Of a stretch of 64,000 bases of DNA, positions 56,232 to 64,000 are shown piece by piece (position 1 is the stretch's first letter; every line of letters starts with the position of its first letter). Below the pieces are notes generated by a model. The model ran no database searches. It worked only from the letters and a program-made list of their open reading frames with translations, and was not told the DNA's origin. Source of the DNA: Cichorium intybus. Taxonomy: Eukaryota; Streptophyta; Magnoliopsida; Asterales; Asteraceae. The position numbers and the translations under genes are program-made. Where the stretch lies: contig CM042013.1 of NCBI GenBank assembly GCA_023525715.1, positions 83,564,494-83,628,493 on the forward strand. The letters run 5' to 3'.

Positions 56232-56630
56232 TCATGCGTAACTCTTCACATATATACCTGTGTTCCTGATATCTACGCATGTGATATGGAAGTCTTGAGG
56301 AAATCTATTCATAATCGTTACGTCTTTTTCCTCGACCATTGATTGTCGTATAAGAAACCCAATAGGGATGATGAGACGCCTTCCACAAGTAGAAAAGAGA
56401 GCGAGGGTTTGATGGTAGGGAGAAAGGAAGATAGATGGTGGTGTCCAACTACAATGAAACATCACTAATTCTTTAAGATGTCCCGACAAGTCGTGTTGAC
56501 GTCTAGAGCAAAATAATGGGAAGGGCCAAAGTGCCTTCACAAATTGACGTTCTTTGGGCATGATGTTTAGGTGTAAATAATATAGAGAGACATGGAGATG
56601 AAAGAGAAACAAGATAAATGAAGGAAACAA
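56232..56630 (-). CDS. Open reading frame inside the Mutator-like element, unrecognised
   Basis: 132 codons on the minus strand (start region hydrophobic, MFPSFILFLFHLHVSLYYLH; also an internal MPKERQFVKALWPF). I do not recognise the product. It sits in the unique centre between the inverted arms, where Pack-MULEs carry captured host gene pieces. A splice-like AACACAG/GTATAT follows near 56257. It may be non-coding. Confidence 0.25.
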   Translation of the reverse strand: MFPSFILFLFHLHVSLYYLHLNIMPKERQFVKALWPFPLFCSRRQHDLSGHLKELVMFHCSWTPPSIFLSPYHQTLALFSTCGRRLIIPIGFLIRQSMVEEKDVTIMNRFPQDFHITCVDIRNTGIYVKSYA

Positions 56631-56942
56631 TATCGAAAGGGTGGGATTAACAAGACCCGTTTGAGGATTACTGTTAGAAGATATACATGGATGAGTTTCC
56701 TATGTACTTTTCAGCGAGTTCTTAATGACGTTGGATGTTGCCTCGTTGGGTTTGGTGGTGTGTTATTGGTAGCCAAATGAAGAAGATAGCATGTGAGGTG
56801 CGATGTTAGTTTAACTGTTAATTAAGTGAACTATTCAAGATTAAGAAAATAAGAGTTACACAGTAGGCGTTTTTATTTTTCCAGAAAGGATATTCCCATG
56901 AAGGCCATGGTTACCACGAGTCTCAAATGCATACATTGTGTT

Positions 56943-56966
56943 GTGTGTGTGTGTGTGTGTGTGTGT
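56943..56966. repeat. (GT)n microsatellite
   Basis: Short run of about twelve GT units in the Mutator-like element centre. Confidence 0.95.
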
Positions 56967-57578
56967 ATGGATTGTGTTAACTCCGGTCGTATGAGTTTTG
57001 ACAACACTTAACCGAAAATAAGGCAATGAAAGTTTGCGACTCCACGTGTTATTCTGATGAGAGAGCATTTGAAGGCAGTCATGCATTCATTATTGATTTA
57101 TGGAATTTCCACTTTACTCCCAGATGTTCATTAGTTTCATAAATCAAATTATTTTCATTAATCTTGACATAAATGCCCTTAGATATGCTCTAACCCTTTG
57201 TTTATTATAAATATTCAAATTATAACCTCTATCTCACCATTCGACAAAACGACTCCTTATTCATATTTTATTTATTATTGTACTTCTTATCAATTTAATA
57301 TTTTGAAACGTTTCTAATTATTTTTTGGGAAAATTTCAAAATTTCCAATTAAGTCACAATGTTTTCAATTTTGACACCTAGGTGCCACATTAGCATGCCA
57401 CATCCGCTGATAATCGGGTTGACCGGTCAAATGACCAACATTGAAACAATATTGAAACATAGTGGTTTAATTGGAAAAAATTGAAACCTTAGTGACGTAA
57501 TTGAAAAAATAACACAATGTCAAAATCGAGTTTTTTTTGAAAACTTAGTGTCTTTTTTGAGATTTGCCTAAATAAATA

Positions 57579-57913
57579 ACACATAATCAATCAACATATG
57601 ACTAAAAATTATTAAAGATATTTTAAACCATATTATGAATAAAAAATCATAGAGAATTGAATGCTACCATAGGTTTTTGTAACATCACGTTTCTATTTAA
57701 TTATTCATTTACTTATTTATTTATTTTAAATCTTATTTTAGGAAAATCAATGATTTAATTATTATAAATTTTTAATAATTTTAATAATAAAAGGAATATA
57801 GTAAAAATAATATTCTTAATTGATTTAAAATATATGTAATAGTTAAAATAAACTCGAAGGGCTAAATTGACATTATGAATAACTTAAAAGATAAGCTATT
57901 CTTGCATGAAAGG
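57579..57913. other. AT-rich spacer, no feature seen
   Basis: Between the Mutator duplication and the truncated Copia LTR end. Confidence 0.5.
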
Positions 57914-57944
57914 CGCACGTCGCTAGCATTCACGAGTCCTAACA

Positions 57945-60900
57945 ATTTGTATCAGAGTCGTACCTTGAAGATGTAAGAGTTATTTTAACGGAACGATTTA
58001 TACCCGTATTAGCGATTTTTGTTCTTGAAGATTTTTTGGTTATTACAAAAATTTCTAGATTCGCTACAAAGATTTATCTGATGAGTTTATCTATGATTTT
58101 CGGTTGACTCATTCTATCCTAAATAAGTTGCTGCTGCTGATCGTATTTTTCTGCCGAAGATCTCGTTCTTTATCAAGTATTTATTCTTCTGCTGCTGAAG
58201 AAAATGAAGGTTATGTTCTTATCTTTTCTCTTTAAAAAGATGAAATTTACCTATATTTTGCTGAAGATATAGGAGAAGACTAAGAATATATGAGTAGGAG
58301 AGAAATACTTTCCAAAAATACCAGTTTAAAATTATCATTTGGGCAAATTTTTTTGAAAAAGGATGAAGTTGTTCTTGAAGTTCTTGCATTGTTCTTGAAA
58401 ATGGACTGATATTAGCTTTGGATGATATTTTGGTTGTGTTTGTGTGCATTTTAAATGATCCGAGGAGAGATTTTCGTCCGATTAAAGCAAGGTACACGTT
58501 TATATGCTGAATGTCCAAGAGCTTAAAGCTCACTTGCTTTTAAGCCGGACGAGAAATGGCCAATCGCAGGAGGCAAGCATGGCTTTTACTCGCTGCTGTT
58601 GCATGATGAAGCCATGGCACGTGCTATGCACTGCAAGCCTTGGCACGTGGATCATGGTTCTGGATAATGAAAATAAAAAAGCAACAGTCTCTCTTCCCTC
58701 ATTAACTATACCTACACAATATTTTTTCTCTCATGTACTTGTGTGTGGGGAGTTTGGAGTAAGAAAAAGTCACGGGTGCTATTAAATAGACACCATATAA
58801 ATAAAAGTCAAACATTCTTAACCAATTATATTTGTTTTTTTGGAAAACATTGTAATTTCAACAAATAAAAAACAGTTGATCCTATTTAAAAGTAATGATT
58901 AAGGTGTCTAATTGGTAAATAATAGTGTCTTTTTAGCTATCCCAAGCACGCCTATAACCGATCTCTCTCATGCGTCGTACTTCACTCTCTCTCATCATCC
59001 ATTTAATGCATTGTCCTCTTTGTCGGGAAAAAGCAAGCCTCCGCCACCCCTTTTTTACGGTTTTCCCCCCTCCAACTTTTTTCCAACTTTATGAAACAAC
59101 CTGCACCTCTTAGCCTCGGTCAAAACCAAACCGAGGAGAGTTTCCCCAAGCCCCCCAATATTTCGGCCAAAGCTACTCCTTACACCTCTGATTTCCTCTC
59201 TCTTGTCCGGATTTAGCCCCTCGCTTTTCCTTCTATTTTCCATTTAAACCCAAACTGAAAAAAGCTTACATTTCCGAACCGAAGGAAACTTGTCCATCCT
59301 AAGTCCGAATTTTTAGATTCACCCCTCCCATTAGGCCAAAATACCACCTTTACCCCTTCCTTCTTCCAACTTCGTCCGAAACAGAAGAAAATGACATTTT
59401 TAGGCGAAAATTTTTTAACACCATTTTAACCAACATTTTTGTTAATACCATTTTTTAGCTTCACTTCATCATGAGACTTAGCCACTCTTCTGATGAATGA
59501 GAAGCTCCTCTTCCAACCTTCTCTCCCGATCAACCTTTTCCATCAAACATTTTCATTTACCCTTCTAACCGAGGAGAAGCCACGACTGCCTTCTCCTCAC
59601 CAATTTTTTTTACCACAATTTTTTTGTAAAACCAATTTATTCCTTTTATCTTTACCAATTATTTTTATTAACACAAATTATTTTTCCAACATCGATCGAA
59701 GTGAATTTTTTTGAGGAAACGATATTTACATCGTTACATTATTTTTCCTAAAAAATTGGATTGTCACGCTTCGTTCGAGATTACGACATATTTTCTTTGG
59801 CCGACCCTCACTTTCGATTGCATCTTACTACGGTTGAGTAGAATTGTGTGGGTTTTTATCTAACTCGTTGCTGCTGACGTTCTTCATTGGGTCGACATAC
59901 CATCGATTGACGAATCAAAGGTCCTGACTCAGTAGCATCCGACAAAAGATATTTTTATCCAATGTTTTCGATCGACATGTTCTGACGAAACATTCCGAAA
60001 CCATATTTCATTGATCATCCTCCGGTTTGCGACCGAAGCGTTTGCTTCGCTTTGCACCTACGATATTGCGTCCGCAACTAAGGATCTTGTGTTGGTAGAC
60101 TTCAGCCGCTCTTCAACACATACAATAGAATTTTTTTTAGCAGATGTACTTTATCGTTTCATCGATATTACATGATTCAGCACAGCACAACATAGTCGAC
60201 CAGCTACAGACGACCGTCTCGTTTTTCATTGAGATACTTCATACATCTAGGGGGAGCATGTGAAGCTCTTGGTATCCGAGATTCTCTGGCCCAAATTTTA
60301 TTTTTTGATTGGCACTTGTGATAAAAAATAGGGGGAATATATGATGAGCATTTGGACTGAGATTGCTTTTTTTCATGAGTCATCCGAAGGCGAAGAGATT
60401 TTTAGCGCTACGATGCGATGTGGCACGGATTTTTAGTCATCACTGATTAAATTTCTGACATCTCTTGGACTCACTTTAGACACAAATTATTCTATGACGA
60501 TTCAAAGCACTTTTTATTATTGTTAGAGTTTGGATTTCCGAAGCCGACCGACGACGAAGTATTATTTATCGATACAACGTGGCACTTATTTTTCGTATTC
60601 CAAGATCAAATTCATGGTGTTGCTAGATCATCTTCGGATCACGATTATTTATTGTTCAGACTCTATTACAGGATGTTTATTATTTTTAGTAGATTATTCT
60701 TATTGCTAGTGGTGCTCTATGCGTTCTTCAGTTATCCGAGGAACAAGAGACGTTTCAGAATTTTGATGACGACGTATGATCTGATCATTGGGATCTTCAG
60801 TTGTGGAGTTGACATAGTCCTCTGGACTTGATCAGTTTTTGGGGATTGATCAGTTGTAGATTGGGATCTCACATTTCTGCCTTGGAGAGCCTAAGCCTCC

Positions 60901-61106
60901 GAAGCCAAATCCCTTTGACAATTAAAGATTCTATTACTCAGCATCAGAGATCACAGACACTTCAGAGTTCTAAGACATCTCTGCATTTGTTTCTCACAGC
61001 CGCACCATTCCTGCTTCCGGATATTATGTATTTTAGACTTGTATGTGTATGATGTATTTTATCACTCATTATATCCTTCATAATGTCCTAGCATTTATGG
61101 GGAGAT
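57945..61106 (+). other. Internal region of the non-coding Copia-like element
   Basis: No recognised domain. Includes a C/T-rich stretch (58950-59600), CTGCTGCTG runs near 58128 and 58188, and one 103-codon ORF (60520-60831, hydrophobic centre) without a recognised product. Confidence 0.5.
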
Positions 61107-61421
61107 TGTTGGAGCTGGAAATGCTCTACAATGATGAGTGATAAATAGGATAGAATATTATTTAGGAATATTTCATTTCTTCCTATAAATAGGAAAGGAT
61201 TTGGTCATTGTTAGTGTGCACCAAAAATGTAGTTTCTTAGATTTCATAGAGTTTCTCTATGGTTGTGAAACACTTTCCCACCACATGATCTTCATGTATT
61301 ATTATTGCTCTTTGTTATTTATGAAATCTAGATTTGCTCATTGTGTTCTTCATATTTATTACTAATTATCTTTCAAGATGTTTATTATTCCGCACATCGC
61401 TAGCATTCACGGATCCTAACA
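61107..61421 (+). repeat. 3' LTR of the non-coding Copia-like element, 315 bp
   Basis: Starts TGTTGGAGCTGG after the purine tract TTATGGGGAGAT and ends GGATCCTAACA. TATAAATA near 61182-61189 may be the promoter. Confidence 0.85.
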
Positions 61422-62552
61422 GTTTCCTAGACCATTTACGAAGCCTTTAAACCAGGAAATAGAGCATGTTAAAGCTCTCTTAAAGCCATGCAATAGTTTT
61501 GATGTTTTGGACCTCTTTTGACCTAGGGTTTGAGTTGTATATCTATTGGACATGCATGTCCTTAAAGTTTACATTTTTATCTGTTAACAACCTAAATGGA
61601 TGATTTATGGAGAGTCATAGCCACTGGATTAATGGAATAAGCACTTAAAAAAGAAGTTGACATATTCAGAGATAGTGCCGCTACCACCAAAGGTTAGCGA
61701 CGCTACCTATGGAGGGAAACTGTTTTTGGATCGCGGACCGTAGCAGCGCGATGATCACATGGACACGATGCGTGTACATTGACTTTGACTAGTTTAACCT
61801 TTGGTTAAACTTTTATGGATTTAAGATATGAATTAAGGGTTTGACCTTTGAATGGTTTAGGTCACTAAGTAATGCTTAATGATGATTTAGGAGGATTGTG
61901 TTCTTGAGCATTCGAGGAGGTGTGGGTGTACTTCAACTCTATGATTCAGGTGAGTCTCCTTAGTATACTATATGTGACGTTGCATGTGTAGGTAACTTGA
62001 GACCCGTAGGGTGAGATTGTGTTGCTATACTAGTATAGTATTGCTTGTTGAATGCTTAGTCGTATGACTCATTCATATAATTATGGATTATGTGGTGCTT
62101 GTTATGGGTAGGACTATGTCGAGTCTCGATGATGATATGTGGTTAGGGTAGGAAGGTGTCACGTCCCGTTATAGGGGTAGGACTGTGTCGAGTCTCGATG
62201 TGGTACGTTGAAAGAGTAGGACGGTGCCGAGTCTCATTATGTGGTATGTATGTGATGTGATGGAATGTATGATTGTTTGGGGAACTCGCTGAGCTTTGTG
62301 CTTACTCTCTCAACTTAAATGTTTTCAGGTACTTCTTCGGATAATGGGAAGAACGCGGCATGACTATATTGCATCTAGTACATTGTTTGAGACTTTCGCT
62401 GATGTATATTTTTACTGGATTTGATTTCATGGATTATGGATATTTTGTCTTTCTCTAAACATTGAATGAATGGTTTTAGGTATTAAAATGGTTTCTACGT
62501 TTATACCAGATTTTTAAAATGAAATTTTTGGCTGAAATTTTAGGGACGTTAC
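61422..62552 (-). repeat. Gypsy (Tekay/chromovirus-like) LTR fragment, minus strand
   Basis: Minus-strand start GTAACGTCCCTAAAATTTC at 62552. It contains AACTCGCTGAGCTTTGTGCTT and GAAGAACGCGGCATG, in the same order as the opposite-strand fragment at 33176-33640. Four degenerate copies of GTAGGACTGTGTCGAGTCTC lie at about 62108-62245. The other LTR end is cut by the Copia-like element. Confidence 0.6.
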
Positions 62553-64000
62553 TTTGTTTCATTTTTAGAACGATAATCATTGAAGTTAGTGATTGTCAAA
62601 GAAATTGATAGTTTGTAGTTGGCCTACAAATATGTCTATCATTTATAATGTTTTTATATCCATATTTTTTCCAAAAAGTGATTTTATATTGTTTAATACA
62701 CATTTACCGGTCATTTGGTTTATAGTCTTTTTTGGGATTAACATTATCTTACAAGAAAAATAATATAAAAGTTGTGACATTATTGTTAAGTTAGTTGTTA
62801 AACATTTAAAAGTTAGAATTTTTTCCACATAAATATAACAAAAATGAAAGTTTAGGGTAAATAATTTTATAAACATTTAGATACTAACATCAACAAAACT
62901 AAAAATTGGTTATGATTTAATAAAATTAACATTTAAAAATAGTATAAATAATAATTAAATAGAACAAAGAAAAACAATGTTGTTTTTTTGACATGTGAAA
63001 GTTAAAAGTATTCATAATATTTAATTTTGTGTAAGTTTACATCATATTCCAACTTCTTATTGTTTGTATTTGATTTCTTATTCTTAATTGATTTTCTTAT
63101 TTTTATTTTGTCAAAAAAAAAATTTAAAACCATTTTCATTATCGTATATTATTTTTAGTTGCATATTCTTATTATATTTATTAGTTATTTTTTATAATTT
63201 TTATGATTATATTCTTTACTTAGTATATTTCGAATTTAGAATTATCAAACAAAACTTAAACCAAACATTACAAATTCTAATTCATTTTTATTTTGGAGTT
63301 CAAGACTATGTTTATCAGAAATCACATTTAGGGTTTTGAATTCTGTAGGGCGGAATCAAACTTTACTAGAGAAAGAAATGAAAATATAATACTATACGAT
63401 GAAATAATTTTTTTAAAAAGGAAAAGTAGAAATATTTTCTAATAATAAGTGTAATAGAAATATATTTATCAATTAAATATTTTTATTAAATATTTATCAA
63501 TTAAAAACCTTTTCATTCAAAAAATAAAATATTATATATTTTAATTTGATTGAAGTATTATTTTAATAATACCAAATTTTAACTCGTAGTTATTAATTAT
63601 TTATCGATTGGAAGCGTACCTCACAAAATTATTAGATTATACTATTACATCTACGATTCTCGCAGAAAATGATCAATAACAATACGTTTCTCATAGATTA
63701 GATTTATGTTATTATTAGTATATATTGTTTTTATTTTTGAGATAATTCATTTGAATGTATTTCTTTATATTTTTAATGTTAGCATATCTATAATAATTGA
63801 CTTCAAAAAGGTGATTATGTTTTTCTAGTTTGAAATTTGAATGATCAATTATTATTGATACATATGTCATGATCGATTTATATTTAGTTTTATATATTTT
63901 GATTAGATCTAAAGTGCTCATGTTTATATTTGATCTGTCAATATATTTTGACCATATAATTTTACTCCTTCGCAATGCACAAAAATACGCCAAGTACAAT
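62553..64000. other. AT-rich intergenic DNA, no feature seen
   Basis: Very AT-rich with homopolymer runs. Short ORFs are low-complexity (Ile, Phe, Tyr, Asn) and have no domain. I see no repeat unit or transposon end. Confidence 0.55.

Larger units (their letters stand above)
55526..57569. mobile_element. Mutator-like element with long terminal inverted repeats
   Basis: 2044 bp. The left arm (55526 to about 56120) and right arm (about 57105 to 57569) are inverted copies, including outer ends GGGCAAATTCC / AGGCAAATCTC, the word AATTACGTCACTAAG and the inner word CGACAAAACGACTCCTTAT. Perfect 9-bp flanking duplication AAATAAATA (55517-55525 and 57570-57578), the Mutator size. The arms are about 470-600 bp and contain indels. 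The 1-kb centre has no transposase. Confidence 0.9.
57914..61421 (+). mobile_element. Copia-like element with no coding capacity
   Basis: The last 31 bases of a 5' LTR (57914-57944, CGCTAGCATTCACG ... CCTAACA) match the end of the 3' LTR. TTGTATCAGAGTCG at 57947-57960 is a mutated tRNA-iMet primer site. The 3.1-kb centre has no gag or pol motif on either strand. Purine tracts at 60247 (TCTAGGGGGAGCA), 60327 and 61094-61106 precede the 3' LTR. The left LTR is otherwise missing. Confidence 0.75.

Noticed and set aside
60520..60831. 103-codon ORF as a membrane protein gene
   Set aside because: It lies in the interior of the non-coding Copia-like element, has one hydrophobic patch and no recognisable family; not enough to call a gene.

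Overview
This is a stretch of flowering-plant nuclear DNA, dominated by nested LTR retrotransposons and holding very few host genes. The evidence is Athila-type Gypsy elements with tRNA-Asp primer sites, Sirevirus-type Copia elements with tRNA-iMet primer sites, a single-exon plant histone H3.1 gene, a spliced 2-oxoglutarate oxygenase gene with GT-AG introns, and hAT, Mutator and Tourist-like DNA transposons. The retroelement proteins look like those of Asteraceae (lettuce/sunflower group); that taxonomic guess is inference. I found no rRNA, tRNA, CRISPR or prokaryotic-style operon.

Layout. 1-3632: minus-strand 3' part of a Sirevirus-like Copia (broken ORF plus non-coding tract). 3633-26233: a complete but decayed Athila element (Athila-1, plus strand) whose integrase gene is split by a complete Copia/SIRE element (9907-22936, minus strand, 429-bp LTRs, 5-bp target duplication GGGAG). 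26234-28682: gag/protease part and 5' LTR of a minus-strand Copia. 29009-33150: (TA)n tract and a degenerate Tat-like Gypsy. 33176-36414: pieces of three other LTR elements. 36415-42750: a second Athila (Athila-2) with a 5' LTR but no reverse transcriptase or integrase. 42748-45767: 5' half of a minus-strand Copia carrying a MITE-like element between (TA)n tracts. 45768-48167: intergenic DNA with a tandem repeat and a hAT relic. 48168-51147: a solo Athila LTR with a hAT element inside it. 51700-52341: histone H3.1. 52796-54987: 3' exons of a 2-oxoglutarate/Fe(II) oxygenase gene, convergent with H3. 55526-57569: a Mutator-like element with long terminal inverted repeats. 57914-61421: a Copia-like element without recognisable coding capacity. 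61422-62552: a Gypsy LTR fragment. 62553-64000: AT-rich DNA with nothing recognisable.

How the parts relate. The insertions can be ordered: a Copia was invaded by Athila-1, which was invaded by the SIRE Copia. LTR divergence counted by eye (about 3.5% for Athila-1, about 2.3% for the Copia) agrees with that order. All retroelement ORFs carry stops or frameshifts. The only gene that looks intact is H3.1; the oxygenase has six good exons but its amino-terminal exon was not found and a Mutator element lies just upstream. No new multi-gene system was found. The more unusual signals are repeated non-coding motifs within the retroelements, the pol-less Athila-2, the (TA)n-associated MITE, and the transposons in and beside the oxygenase gene.
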